From Chaunax sp. Z400 (lineage: Eukaryota > Chordata > Actinopteri > Lophiiformes > Chaunacidae): DNA of 64,000 nt. Shown here in pieces: positions 1 through 12,728 of the stretch. The DNA lies in contig CM075183.1 in assembly GCA_037577475.1 (NCBI GenBank), forward strand, positions 18,557,781 to 18,621,780, written 5' to 3'. The notes below the pieces were generated by a model that saw only the letters and a list, made by a program, of their open reading frames with translations, had not been told where the DNA came from and searched no databases. Position numbers and translations under genes: made by a program. Position 1 is the first letter of the stretch; each line of letters begins with the position of its first letter.

Positions 1-1555
1 AGGTCGTATCCCATAATGTCTACTGTCCCTCTCGGCTGCCAGGGGCGAAGATTCTTGTTTTTAATCTGCGTGGATGAGCGAAGGGCCGTCTGCCCGTTGA
101 AGCAGCTTCTCATCAACCTATTCTGGGCCTGCCGAAGGGCTCGTACCTCCTTCTCTACACAGGCTGGACCCAGAGCTGAAATTTGGCGCCACAAGGAGGC
201 ATTGAAGTAGTCATAAAGATGTGCATCTAAAGAATTCCAGGCACGGATCTTTGAAGCTAGACCTGGTGTCAGCCTCTGCTTTGAGTTTTCCTTCCGCATA
301 TTGAGTTTAAAATAAAGAATGTCGTCCAGATCCCAGGAGAGGAGATGGCGAAGGACAATCAGCGACTCATCAAAGTAATCAGCAATCATCACCAGGGAAA
401 AAATCTGCTCCACCTCTGCCAGAAACGCCTGCACATATGCTGTATCTGTTGCTGGGCGATCCTTGTCTTTGCCCAAGTCAAAGGCCAGGTTATTGCGGGC
501 AATCATAGAGTCCTTATCATTTGGGCGGTAGTAGAGCCATGGGTCTGCTAAGAAAGCCTCCAGGGAACGATTGGGGACCCTCCTGAAGCTATAACAGTAG
601 TTAAAGTAGTAATTGAATGCAGAGTCAAACATGGAGCTGGGCTCTCTTATGATTGTGATATAAATTGTGTCGTTGGGCATCAGACGTTGCAGCTCCTTCC
701 AGTTGAAGCGCATATGACTAGCTATGATGTTCGGTGGAACCGTGTGTGGATGGACAAAGTGAGTGTTGAAGGAGTTTGGGTAGCAGAACTGGTGAGCACA
801 GGACTGCACTGGCAACGCCACTGTTAGGTTGTGGCGCTCTGCAAAGCGGAAAATCAGATTCTGCATGGTGGTGCTGGCTGTTTTGTGGGTCTTGAGGAAG
901 GCCACATTGGTGTGCTTAGGTTTCTGGGCCAGGACAGGGTGGGAACGGAGGGAAGGACAACCAAAGTAGAAGGCATCCATGGTCCTGGAGAGAAAATAAC
1001 ATATTTGAAGTGTGACGCACCATTACATGATGATATTTCAGATATATTTGATAGATAGATGTTTGACAAAACTTTGGACAGGAGAGAAGTCATACAATAA
1101 TAATGAAAAATCTGTTTACATCAATTAAAAAGAGGAGACAGATGAAAGGGAACAGACAGTGATGTATGGTAAAGCAACTGGATGGTATCAGTATCAGATA
1201 CTGAGAGAGTAACCAGACAGCACTCGGGGAGCGCAAACCTCCGCCAAGGCATCTGTTTCACCATTATGTCAATGCACCTAAAAGCATTAGACCCTCATAA
1301 TATGACTCCACGACCTGAAAACCTACCCCTAGAATTTGGGATCACATTTGTATCATTATGAGTTTGATAGTAATTTAAGAAAAACAATATTTCACTAATG
1401 AGAATCTAGAATTTAAGTGCATGCTTGCATGGACGTATTTCATGCTTGTGTGGGCGTGTTTCAATCACTCACCAAGTCAAAAGGTTCCCATGGTGCAGCA
1501 GGAGACTGACGGTACTGACGACAACGATGAACAGGAAGATCTTCTTCTGAATCAT
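1..1555 (-). CDS. gal3st3-like: Galactose-3-O-sulfotransferase (GAL3ST3-like), copy 1, 3' end outside window
   Basis: Two exons on the minus strand: exon A coding 1555-1473 (donor TTGACTTG|GTGAGT) and exon B 984-1 (acceptor CTCCAG|GACCATG), joined in phase 2 to give Trp-Thr-Met-Asp. Exon A codes MIQKK followed by a hydrophobic run (IFLFIVVVSTVSLLL), a type II Golgi membrane anchor. Exon B stays open to the window edge, about 326 codons. It carries the 5'-phosphosulfate loop LKTHKTASTTMQN, the 3'-phosphate region YITIIREPSSMFDSAF and the late family motifs WDLDDILYFKLN and VDIMGYDL. By family, it transfers sulfate from PAPS to the 3-OH of terminal beta-galactose in the Golgi. Private differences include NWKELQRLMP where the others have NRMELQRLMP. 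No break is visible; the last codons, about 43 by comparison with copies 2 and 3, lie outside the window. Assignment to GAL3ST3 rather than GAL3ST2 or 4 is by remembered similarity. Confidence 0.88.
1220..1400 (+). repeat. Partial short inverted-repeat element (cctccgccaagg end)
   Basis: It starts with ggagcgcaaacctccgccaa, the end of the element described at 12190-12527, and continues with the 'ccattatgtcaatgcacctaaaagca' type interior also seen near 21220 and 42710. Only one end is present. It lies in intron 1 of copy 1's upstream half, between exons A and B. Confidence 0.5.
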
Positions 1556-1575
1556 CTCTCTGTGTTTCAGTGGGA
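1473..1575 (-). other. Exon A of copy 1 with 5'UTR splice acceptor
   Basis: The exon is bounded upstream by CTACCTCCCACAG (acceptor, exon from 1575) and downstream by the GTGAGT donor at 1472. The same acceptor string is kept in all five copies, so the start-codon exon is itself preceded by an intron. The 20 nt between acceptor and ATG are open in frame with the protein. Confidence 0.7.
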
Positions 1576-2139
1576 CTGTGGGAGGTAGACACAAAGAGGT
1601 GAATGGAGAATGTAGGAAAGAACGAGAACGAAGGCAGGAGGAGGTGTAATGAGAAGGCAAGAAGGAGGATGAGGTCAAAGGAGAACAAACAGAAATCTGG
1701 AATTTGGCAACAAAAGAATCAGTAAATTTGTTCGGTCATTCGTTCGACCGATAAACAAACCTATCCTTATATATATTTAATTATAGCACACCAAAATCAA
1801 TTTCTGCAACAGGAAGCTACCCATCAACTTTTAGAGGAGAACATTTGAGGCTGCATCGATAAAGTTTCTTTTGTACTCTTTAGTAATTCAAATATTTAAA
1901 AAAAACAACATGTTTCTTTACTCTTTCACCTGTTTTGATTGAACAGTCTGAATGGTTGGAGATATTTCTGTTCATTAAGAAGCGTCAAATTCGACAATGG
2001 AGACCTCAGACTGTGGAGCAACTGATGTTGTATATCAAAGCAACAAAGGGACAGAATTCTACTTTCAAAACTTCAACAATTCTCTCTCCCCAAACGCTTA
2101 CTGAGCATTAAGAGAAAAGGTGATGAAACACAACAGTTT
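1576..2139. other. Upstream intron of copy 1, no gene seen
   Basis: This is AT-rich sequence between exon A and the dispersed repeat at 2140. The first 100 bases (gagaatgtaggaaagaacga...) match the flank of exon A in the other copies. I see no coding signal; short open frames here are overlaps with exon A. Confidence 0.5.
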
Positions 2140-2345
2140 CTAGTTTTTTTGAAACGTGTTGCAGGCATCAAATTCAGAGTGAGCATATATATATATATCT
2201 ATAAAGATAAAACAAAGTTTATCAGTTTGAACATGAATTATCTTGTCTTTTCTTTTGTATTCCATTGCATTTAGGTTGAAAACTATTTTGCAAATCATTG
2301 CATTCTGTTTTCGTTGACATTTTATATAATGTCCCAACTTTTTTG
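2140..2345 (+). repeat. Dispersed teleost repeat ('gttgcaggcatcaaattca...gtcccaactt')
   Basis: The sequence runs from gtgttgcaggcatcaaattc to tataatgtcccaactttttt. The same element recurs at 31290-31485 and 59680-59880, each time about 200-300 bases from the putative upstream exon, so its insertion predates duplication of these gene units. The type is familiar from many fish genomes; its class is not certain. Confidence 0.7.
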
Positions 2346-2564
2346 GAGGATGATCAGCAGGATGATATTAATTCTCTGTGCCTTCCAACATTATTGAATA
2401 TCACTGTTGAAAAATAACCATTTCTGTGTGACAATACGCAAACATTTGGTTCAGTTTAGGCACAAAGATGACCGCTAGTTTCAATAAACATGGTAATTTG
2501 GGTAAAACTGGCTACTTAATTAAGATCCAAAGAGCTTTATCATCACGATTATAGTAATAAATAC

Positions 2565-2695
2565 CTGGGAAAGGCTCAAGGATGATGGTGGTCACGATCA
2601 AGAAGCACTGGAAACGGGAAACAAGCAGCTGTCTCCTGTGTTTAATTCAGACGTTGTGTTGACCCATCCATCTTCCTCGAAAGCTTCTTGGGTTG
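2565..2695 (-). other. Putative 5' (untranslated) exon of copy 1
   Basis: On the minus strand a block ending CCTTTCCCAG|GTATTT is strongly conserved with 31686-31824 and 60086-60224, upstream of copies 2 and 5. Splicing its end to exon A keeps the frame open. In copies 2 and 5 an ATG (MGQHNV...) is in frame with a hydrophobic stretch, but copy 1 has TGA six codons after that ATG, so the block is more likely 5'UTR than coding. The 5' boundary is unknown. Confidence 0.4.
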
Positions 2696-3079
2696 ACTTT
2701 GTCATCTCACCTCCTCCTTTGCTCCTATACAACAGGATACAGTATATACATACACTGTTTAGACACTGACCGGACCTGTTATACTTGACAGTAGCAAATA
2801 ATTACTTTGGTGACTATAGTTTTGTTATAACCCGTAGATATTATGGCCAAAACTATGAAAATAGACAAAAATTGTGTTAAAAATTACATACATAACCCCA
2901 ACATACATGTATTTTCATGACGTGGAACAGAAATGTAACCTTTTCCAGGTTGATCAATTCCATTTAGCTACACTGACCTCTTCAGCTCAAAGCGAGGTCC
3001 CACTTGCATAGGAAAATGTCAAAGTACGTTTGAATGAGCCATTACTGAAATGAAGCACCAAAATTCAGAGTAAAGCAAG

Positions 3080-3081
<2 letters not shown>

Positions 3082-3142
<61 letters not shown>
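3082..3142 (+). repeat. (GT)n microsatellite
   Basis: About 30 uninterrupted GT units. The open frame of alternating Cys-Val through it is an artefact. Confidence 0.97.
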
Positions 3143-3144
<2 letters not shown>

Positions 3145-5209
3145 GATGGAGGAAGATCATGTGTCACAGCCTCTTAATAAGAAAGGGATTTAAGTGGCTT
3201 TCAGCAGACAGACTCGACTTCTCCCCTTCATCCACCCTCATTCGCTGCCATCTTCACCCCCCCCCCACACACCAACACTCTGGCTTCTTTAATTATAACT
3301 GTCTGATTAGGTTTCTCTTATGATCGGTGTAGACATGACAGCACAGCGAGAGGACACCCGATGCCTCTCTGTTTGCAATTCTTCAGACAAAGGGAGATGG
3401 AAAATATTAGTGTTTTAAGACTGCAGCCCAACACTGGAGTTTAGAGGAAATATCTTTGTTTTTTTACGTCAAATTTCCTGTTTCAAGACAGATGAACTAA
3501 AACCAAGCACTGCCGAGCTCACAGAATGTCACCTATAGTGATATTTTGACGATTATACTAATTTTATTTTTCACGTGGAAACGCGTTTGACGGGCTCAGG
3601 GTTGGTTTATCTTCTCCTCCCTTGTTGGCTGTGCTTTTAATCCTTTTGTTCTATGCAATTGATGGGTGGAGCAGAGACCCTGATGAGAGATAACACACAC
3701 CTGAGCAGGCCGGGCCACTGACAGACACAGACTAGAAATATGTGACTTTATCATGTCTATCTCCTTTATACCATTTTTCCTTCACTGGGTTTCATGTAAT
3801 GTATGTGGCCTGGGACAAGAGGATGACATCATCATCCTTGATCCCACATACAAAGCTCTGAATGGTCAACTGTTTCCCTAAGCAGTGAAAGCAGATTTTT
3901 TTTTTTTTTTAAACGTAAGGGGAAACACATTTCAGTTTTCAGAGAATCGTTGTCGTGTAAACGGGACAAACGCAGATGGGCGTGTGATACGCAGTTTACG
4001 ACTTGCAGGCGCTATATCCGAGTGAATCAAACACTTCTTGTCTTCTGGGAGCCTTGAACTGAAGAACATCACGTCTTCTTTTATCACTCTCTTCCAACAT
4101 TCCCCCTCCAATCCATATTACTTTAATCTGTTCTGCACTCCTCTGGCTTCCACTCCTCCTCCTCTCCACTGGGCTTTTCCTCTTTCCATCACTCTACCCT
4201 CTAACCCTTTATCTTAATAGTAAAGGCAGCCAGAGCTCCCAGGACAATGTCCCTATGGTGCTTTTCAAGCATCTGCCCCACCCTGTTCCTGGACCTGTTA
4301 GAGTGCAGCTCAAACATGCATGTTAATGTATGTGTACCCAGCTGCTTTGGGTTGCTTATGTGTGTGCCAGAGAGTGGTTCTGGATCATTACTCGTCTGCA
4401 GAGCAGACTCCCAGTGGATCCACAGATACAGGCTTTATCTCACACGAAATGACCCCCCAGAGAGAGTGATGAGAGAGCGACGGAGAGGGGGAGAACAGGG
4501 AGGAAAAAGGAGAAAGATGAGATTTGACAAAAGACAAGTAGAGAGCACAGAAGGAGAGAATGAAAGAGGCAGGCCTTGTTCTCGTGTGTTTATCGATGAA
4601 ACCCTTTTAGATCGGTTCTTACCGGCAGGCGTCTTGAGCCAAATCCAGGGAGAGAACAAGAAGGGAGACAGAAAACGTCAGCGGGACAATGTTCCCTTTG
4701 GCGAATCCAAATGTCAAGTACATCCTCTGTTTGTTTTCCTTGCATATAATCACACTCATTGTGCACAGCTTAATACCCACTCAGGGATGTGGTGTGCTAA
4801 TTTTGTGATGTCTGAAAAATAACAAGATTGAAGGGGTGTACCTTTTTAACAAGGCTAAAGGAGCTGATAGGCTTTATCAGAAGTGCTCCGATATTCACGC
4901 CCACTTCACATCGTGATTGGTAAACTATCCAGAGGTTAAAAAAAAAAATTGGCTATGGGTTGAATTACTCTCTTCTTCCATTGACAATTACTTTCTTTGC
5001 TCTTTTTACATAACTTTTTGCATTGTAGGTTTTTCACAATGCCCTCCACCCCATGCTGCTGTTCTGTACTTAAGCTCGGGGCCAATTACTGGCACAGAAA
5101 GCTGAGGAAGCCGAGCCATCCAGCAGTTTCATTTGGACCACTGCCTATTTCGTGCTCTTGCTTTTACTGGCTGACAGTTTATTCTGCTGTAGTGTGCCGA
5201 TTTTTTTTT

Positions 5210-5242
5210 AACCCCCCCCCCACACACACACACACACACACA
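5210..5242 (+). repeat. C-run plus (CA)n microsatellite
   Basis: A run of eight or more C is followed by about 11 CA units. Confidence 0.9.
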
Positions 5243-5583
5243 TCTCAGTAAGGATAAAAGAGGAGGTCTCACTCCATCAGCATGACAAATGAATAATATT
5301 TGGCTCTAAACACGACAGCTTCTCTCAGTTACTGTATATTTTCAGCCTTAACCCCTTACTAAAAAAAAAAAGAAAAGAAAAGAAAAAAAAAAGAACCCAT
5401 TGGGAGTATCTTAACCCGGAGAGCTTTGATTCTGCTCAGCAGAGCAGAAAGCCAAAAGAGATCTCTGTATGCTGCAATTAAGCCAACATGCTGTCAAGAT
5501 TGGAGACAACAGAAACATTTAAGGCTCCTCAGCACAGCAGCACACTATGTACTGTACAGGCTGGTATGAACAGCTTGTTCATC

Positions 5584-5605
5584 AGACAGACAGACAGACA
5601 GACAA
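5584..5605 (+). repeat. (CAGA)n microsatellite
   Basis: Five tandem CAGA units. Confidence 0.85.
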
Positions 5606-8600
5606 GGTGGTCTGTGGTGTTAGTATAAACAGAAAAAAGACCTACAGAGTGGATACAGAAGCATGTCAGGCTGTGATTCACCCCTGTCCATTTGTTGGTT
5701 GGTCAGTCGGTTGGTTTATTAGCAGGATTGTGCAAAAACTGCTTAACGGATTTCCATGAAACCCTTGTAGGATGATGGATTTTGGGTCAGACTAGACCCC
5801 ATTAAATGTTGGTGCAGGATTTTTTTTCTCACTTTCTTTAACATTGCAAGCGTTTTTTGACACTTAATTTAATTATCAGGGAATAATTCATGGATCTTGG
5901 TGCACATTTAGTGGGCTGGTATCTGTGAGTTTGTGCAAATTGTACTACAAATCCTGTAATTATGGTTACAGGGCTACGAGTTTGATTTTGGATAAGGCTT
6001 GACTGAATCTAAGGGGACTGTTGTGCTCTACAGTGTGTAATTTGACCTGACCTGTTACTGCTTCTGCAGGGAAACGAGAAGCAAAATGAAAATTCTTCGA
6101 AGACGAGAGGAATCAAGTGAATCCACTGTGTTACAAGAGTTCATTCTTTTGCATGACTGATGGATGTGAGCTTAACAGCATTGCTGGCTTATCTTTATCT
6201 GAAGAAGAAAATATAACAGGCACCAGGTCAGGGAAGTGAGACTTCAACATGGGTTTACATGCCCAGGTTTTAAAACGGTAAACCTACGAGTTCATTTAGA
6301 CTTTATGACTGGCCTGAGGGGAGATTCTGTTCCTTGTAGAAGGTTTCTAGGAAATAAAATCGAGCAGCCATGAGGTGAATAAGTAAAATAAGTCGCAGTA
6401 GAAACCAGGCGTGACAGAGTTTGAAGTCTAATTGATATGCCTATGTACAAATAATTGCATTCATAGTAGCATGGAGACAACATTCAACAGATCTGATCTT
6501 GAAAACGGATGCTAATACCCACAGAACCTTAACCCGTGCTGGCTTTACATCCACATTGCAGCATTTACAAACTCAACAAACACTAATGAGCCAAAAAGCC
6601 CCTATGCAAGCAGCAAACGAGCAAGATCAATATGTACTGGATCAATAGCGTTGCTTTGATAGTGAAAATCTCTGCCAGCAATTAGATGCCGCTTGAGAAG
6701 GCGGCATCCTCGTTCATACGCAATTATGATTGGGTCAAATGAGCTTCCTTGAGTGTCTAGTTTGGTGATTATCACTGAAGCAAGAAAATCACCTGTTTAT
6801 CATGCTAATAGAAGTGAGGTTCCCTCATTATTCTTTATGAAACAAGGCATAGTATTTTGGTGAGGGTCATTTAAAAGGGAATAAGAGATATGAAGGTAAC
6901 TTGGTTAAAACTTTTGCAAAGCAAACACAAAAGTTGTGCTGTTTCTGGTAGTCATAAATTTGATAAAACCCAAAGTGTGTGCACTCGTTTCATTTTAGTA
7001 GAGCATGAGTGTCTTTTATGCGTTTCGCTGTCCTGATCAATGACTCGACTCTCCTCTGCTCCGGTCTGGTTTTCCTAGCGAGGGCGTGGCTTATCCATGC
7101 TTCAGCAGACAAGCCGAGGGACGGAGAGGAAAGAGACTGACAGTAACACGAGTTGAGGACAAACTCAACTCGGTGCGTTACATATAATAAAAACTTCCCC
7201 AAAACCAAAGATGGACAAAACTCGACCCCAACATGCAAACCAGACCAAAATATTTTTTTTCAAAATGTGCCGCTACACCACCTGAACCTGGTACCAGAGG
7301 CGAGGATGCTAATAGCTCCTCCGCTGCTGAGGGGAGGGATGCTAGCCCTGCTCCGAGCCCTGACACAGCTGCACCCACCGACAAGCACAGGAAGACAGGC
7401 TTTGACCCGCCAACCAGTCCATCCGCCCCCTAACCAATAAATCTAGGGAAACATTGTGTCTGAAATAGAGGCTTGGCTGGTTGCATGGCTGAGATGGTAC
7501 CCATTAGGAATGAGAATATTAAATAGAGTTATTTTTATGCCCCTGCCAAAGGAGATAGAGATTATGATGGAGGTCATCGCCTATCCACATCAACACAAAT
7601 TGAGTTTTTCCATTAGCGAGGACTTCTGTGTCCACACTGAATAATTTTACTTGAGGTATTATCAAAATGCTCCAAAACTACTTTATTTGCTAAAAGTCAA
7701 AAGTTTTCTTTCAAAATCTTTGTTGTCAGTGGGGGACGGCACATCCGCCCTCTATTGGCCGGCTGCCACTGCTGAAGAGTCCCCCTGTTAGATATATGAC
7801 AGGCAACAGAGCTTATTGCGAACATGTCACTCTCACCCATGTCGCCGTAACGGCCTTGAGGCTCAGCTCTGGCATTCGGCGTAGCAGAGAGGTCAAAGGA
7901 CAACTGCTGGACTGACAATAGGAGGGTCTCAATCTGGTGTCAGCTCCAACTGTCACTTCCGGACCGGAGAAGAACTGAGTCAGAACGTCAGATTTCAAAT
8001 CCCAGATTCTCTTCAGACTTGTCAGGCTTGTTTCGTGTCGAGAGATGCCTTCGGATGAGCCGGTGGCTGCAAACTGAGAGCCGGACTCTGAATGATTAAC
8101 CGCCATAGAACAATAAACACGCTGTTCTCACAAGTTCTCCACATTCTAAAAATGTCAAAAGCAGATGGTACGCTGCCTCCGGCAAAACTTTGGTGCGGAG
8201 CGAAGAGAGTCGAGAACGAAATGAAAAGGAGAAAAGGAAGGAAGCTGAGAGAAAATAAGTCAAGGTTTTTTTTAGTTTTTTTTTAGCAAGTGCAGGAAGA
8301 AGGATGATGGGCTGACCCATATATTCTTTGCGAATCTGAGTTAAATGAGGTTGGACCAAACTGGGTAAAATATTGCAATGATGACATAACTTTCTTTTCT
8401 TATATTTACACTTATAGATTATGCTACTGTGTATATTTCATATTTTCCCCTAAACTTGTAGTTGTGGTGGACAAACAGTTTCCACAGGAACATGTACATT
8501 TTTCCATTAAAATGGAATCTTAAACACCCAGACAGAGCACACATGTCAGCTGTAGCGGTGATCAAACATGTGACCTCTAATCTGCAGGACAGTCAATCTG

Positions 8601-8989
8601 ACCACAGGTCCAGCTTGTTAGCACCATTATACAGAGTAGTGATGCAGACAGAGAGACCCACAAAGTTAAAACGGGAATATTGATTAGAGGGCAGCCAGAC
8701 GGGGCAAGTGAGGCAACGGTAACAGTGCATCACTGTCCTGCTGTTGAGGGAAGCTGTGTAAGACTGTAATCAGATTTCACACACCACTAATGCATGCCAA
8801 CCAAACAAACAAACCAAACTCCTTTGCATTCCACCGGCCAAACTGATGCTGATGTGCATTAGAGCAGGAAGCAAAAGAGGAGGAAAAAAGATCTTGTGAT
8901 GGTGTGTCTGGATTGGTCGGGGTATGAGCATGTTTTTTTTTATATGCACACCTCTGAAAGAGTGTATGTTTATTTGTGCATGCAGTGTG

Positions 8990-9172
8990 TGTGTTTGTGT
9001 ATGCACCTGATGTGTGGGGACGCTAACGTGCGATCTGCCACGCTTGCTTTTAGTTTTGTGTGTGTGTGTGTGTGTGTTTGTGTATGCACCTGATGTGTGG
9101 GGACGCTAACGTGCGATCTGCCACACTTGCTTTTAGTTTTGTGTGTGTGTGTGTGTGTGTTTGTGTATCTAT
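8990..9172 (+). repeat. 83-bp tandem duplication embedded in GT repeats
   Basis: The segment gtgtatgcacctgatgtgtg...cttgcttttagttttgtg occurs twice with a period of 83 bases (for example atgcacc at 9001 and 9084), differing by one C/A change (cacgcttgc versus cacacttgc). Each unit ends in a (GT)n tract, and a third partial unit begins at about 9160 (gtttgtgtatct). Confidence 0.93.
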
Positions 9173-12100
9173 GCTCTTGTTCTTCTATCTTTGTAAGGAC
9201 CAAGGTGTTTTAGAGCTGGAGAAAGAGGATGTTTTTGAAATCTGAGGACAGTTTGGCCGGTCCTCTTCAAAATGATAGTCAGTCCTTACCAACTGTACAG
9301 CATGCACATACAAGTACGAAGGTGACAGACACACATCCGCTGCTGTAAAAACACCTATAGCGCTTGTTATTACTTTAGCATGGTCTGAATTATTAGCAAG
9401 TGCTGTTTTCATTTTTTTCCCTTGTGCCACTGATGTTAACAGTCAGATGATGCCGTTTCAAATGAGTTAGCATGTTCAATGTGCTACCAGTTACATACCC
9501 GATTACAGTTGAACAATGTAGGCATACGGCTTTGTAACGATCCACTTGTCTTTGTCCATTAAATCATTGTAGTTGACCGCGAGAACCGAAGATTTTTGGT
9601 CCGGATGCATGTACCGTTCCACCCCTAATGGACACATGAGTTGGCGAGAGCCTGGTGACTGTCCTTTTGCTGACTCTGACTCTTTTGCTCTAACACAAGC
9701 TTTGCGGGTTTAAGATAAGATATCCCTTTATTAGTCCCACAGTGGGGAAATTTACAAATTTACACAGTGGGGTTTGTGCAGAGTTAGGCCACCGGGCCTA
9801 GGTTGACCCCTGCCTGAACTTAGCATTGGGAATTTTAGGAAATTAAATTTCTTAGATTAATTTAACGTGATGTTGATGGAATGGAAAAGGTGGAACTCAT
9901 CTGTGAGAGTCGGGCAGCATCCATTAGTCTGCAGCATGCACACTCTAAAGCTATCTCGGAGTTCATCTTCAAACTAGAAAACTTGTGACCATGCGTGGAC
10001 AGACGATAACCTCTATCAAAGGTGAATGTGAGCACAAAAAACAAAAGCAAATTGAAGAAACCAACTATGAGATGCACACATTTAGGGCCCCTACAGGCAC
10101 ATTGGTTGATGGCTAGGGAATGCATTAGTGTCAATGAGTGCCTCACAAGTATCGAGGTACAACAATGTCTACTTGTTTCTTTGTGTGTACCTGTGTCATG
10201 CTGTTCGGACACAGCAGCTAGTCTGTAATGGCCTAATAACAGAGACAGCCGAGCCAGAAAATAGATTAATTAAGGGGCCAGACTAGAATCCCCAAGGGAG
10301 GGCGCCCTCTGTACCCCCCACTGTTCCACCCCCCATCCACTCAACACACATGCACAAATACACAGACTTTTGTGCTAATGAATAAAGCCCATGTGCACAT
10401 TTGTAGCAAGCAGATCCAATAAACTCACAAGTACAGACACTCACACACCATCCCCAGGCTTAAAATCTTCCTCTAATACTGGCAGTGTGTGTAGAACTCC
10501 GGACAAAACAACTTTAGCTCTTCGCAGATGCTTGTATTGTCTTGCAAGGGCAGCTCAACACTTTCATGAAGTAAATACTGTCAATTCAACCACACTTATT
10601 GTTTCAAGATGTGAGGAATCTGATGAAATGAATCAAAGGAGCAGCAGTCCGTTTCAAAAGAACGACTCGAGTGTCGCCCTTAATCATAGTTCTGTCAGAC
10701 AACTCACGAGTTTGAAATGTTTATTATTACAGCAGCAGGATATAGACTTTGAGTTTGGCGTCTAGGCTCCAAACGTTTATATGAATATATTGGGGAGTGA
10801 TGAAGAAACTTCTTGAACCCCCTAATCAGAGCCTGGTGGGGCTGCAGCAAATGCATGTGGAGCAGCAGCATCGACAGGCAGAGGGAGAGATGGGAACGTG
10901 TTGCACCTTAAATAGAGCGCCCAATTGGGAGGGTGTGTGTGTGTTGATGACGTTTGAGGAGAACGAGGCATGTCGTGTGCATATATGTGCGTTCGCAGCA
11001 GTGCAGCTCGAGGTGTCTGCCTGAACTAGCTCCGCAGGCTTCGCTCCATTTGTAGTCCTTGAAAACCAACGTTTTAGGAGGAAATAGAAATAAACAAATT
11101 AACAAAATGCTTGAATTCCCAAACGCCTCTCCAATGATAGGAGATGTGCACATAAAGTTTCTTGGAAAAAATATGGAAATGCATTCAACACTTCGAAACT
11201 TCAAAAGAATAAAATACAGTCTATAAAACTATAAAAGTTCCTGAATAGCAAAATGCACCATATCAGTACTTGATTGCTGCATGTAGAAAGTTTCATGAAA
11301 AAGTAAATGAAATGAAATGTGCAAGAGGGATGGAAAGAATCAGTTCCTTTATCCCCCCCTCCTCACTTCATTCATGGTGCGGGATAATAAATGATGCAAA
11401 TGATTTGAGGTAAAATCCTTTAACACCAAATTGATCTTCAGATTTAAACGCTCAACAAAGACAAGCGATGAGTTTGTCAGCACGGATCAGTCCTTGAAGG
11501 TGTCCTGAATAACTCCTTGTCCAATTGTTTAAGCTTTCCTCCTGTGGGGTATTAAATAAGATGTAATATGATACATGGTAATAAAGAGTCTTCAAAATGA
11601 GCATCTATCAGCAGAGATCTTTGTCTGTTGTTGTCTATGCCCAGAGGAGACAAAGAGGAATACCCTATTAAAACCTGAAAAAGACGTTCCATAGCATCTA
11701 CTGTACGTCCTTTAATAAGTCAGTGGTGTCATGCGTTTGTCAGAACTTTCTGATCAAGCCCCTCATTGAAGCAGGCGCTGAAAGTGATATTCAGTATGGA
11801 GTATCTGGTTTCTACTTTATCTTGTGCGACGGATTCTATAGATAACATATCGAATGGCTGGTTGTTACAGACCCTGGGGTTGATACCCAACACAGTGTGT
11901 CCTAACTGACCAGTCTCACTTATTCTCTAGATGATTATGCTTTGTTTGATGCGGGTCTCTTTGCGGATGAACCTTGTCTTGCTCTCCTCAGAGGGGTTTG
12001 TGTTTCCACGGGGGTTCATGGGAAAAGCACCTCTAAGAGGGCAACGGTGGCTGTTAATTCAACACCCCAAATATTTCAGAACATCAACATCAGAATACCA

Positions 12101-12185
12101 CAACGGGTGGAGATGTAATTCATAAAAACCGTGAAACGAGAGGAACTAATTCTAAAGCAGTTAGCATAACGCAAATCTGAACAAG
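9173..12185. other. Non-coding region, no gene recognised
   Basis: No exon with splice signals or a known domain was found. One repeat tail (9717-9765) is present. Open frames of up to 124 codons (10391-10765) have no recognisable features. Confidence 0.5.
9717..9765 (+). repeat. Dispersed repeat tail ('atccctttattagtcccaca')
   Basis: The string aagatatccctttattagtc followed by ccacagtggggaaattta is the 3' tail type of a common fish interspersed repeat. Only the tail is recognisable. Confidence 0.55.
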
Positions 12186-12189
12186 AAAG

Positions 12190-12444
12190 CTCGGAGAGCG
12201 CAAACCTTCCGACAAGGCCCAACAATCCTGGACCTGATTGTTATTCCAGAAGCAACAGTCCCATCTCTGGTAAAACTGTCCTATCTCACAATGTTAAAAA
12301 GAATCTTTTAAAAATTCCCAGATCCAGATCCTGACCCGGATTATCACCAAAATCTAATAATTAGGTTATGCTAGGGTCCGTCTTTGGTGAAGATTTCATG
12401 CATATTCCATCCATTCGTTTTTGTGTAATCCTGCTAACAATTGA

Positions 12445-12490
<46 letters not shown>

Positions 12491-12527
12491 CGAACCAATC
12501 ACATAACATCCTTGGCGGAGGTAATTA
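12190..12527 (+). mobile_element. Short non-autonomous inverted-repeat element with internal (ACAG)n
   Basis: The left end is ctcggagagcgcaaaccttc-cgacaagg and the right end ccttggcggaggtaatta; the ends are near-inverted copies (cctccgccaagg / ccttggcggagg with two changes on the left). The interior has the gatccggatc-type core and a (ACAG)n run at 12451-12490 just inside the right end. Fragments of this family occur near 1220, 5700, 21190, 33700, 34320, 42663, 44430, 48230, 50480, 50990 and 51560. It has no coding capacity. Confidence 0.75.
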
Positions 12528-12679
12528 GGACAAAAATGTGATTAATAGTTCTATGAATCCACACAGAAAGGTCAGATTCTAACCTTCCTGCTGTGAAGCT
12601 AATCTGCTAATCTGCTAATAATCATAATCATAACATGGCAGCTTTCATGCTGAATTTTGTGACCTAAATCTAAATGTTC

Positions 12680-12680
<1 letters not shown>

Positions 12681-12726
<46 letters not shown>
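12681..12726 (+). repeat. (AC)n microsatellite
   Basis: 23 uninterrupted AC units. Confidence 0.97.

Positions 12727-12728
<2 letters not shown>

Larger units (their letters stand above)
2700..8980. other. Gene-poor region with simple repeats
   Basis: I find no exon I can support over this 6.3 kb. The longest open frame (4247-4822, 191 codons) has no recognisable domain, and half of it is a purine-rich run. Simple repeats are listed separately. A fragment of the inverted-repeat family is visible near 5700-5830 (gattgtgcaaaaactgctta). It may be intronic or intergenic DNA of an unseen neighbour. Confidence 0.5.

Noticed and set aside
3084..3323. Cys-Val repeat frame (also 9060, 14835 and 22414 regions)
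   Set aside because: Translation of (GT)n microsatellites.
4247..4822. 191-codon open frame
   Set aside because: No recognisable domain, low-complexity purine stretch, no splice context and an overlapping open frame on the other strand.
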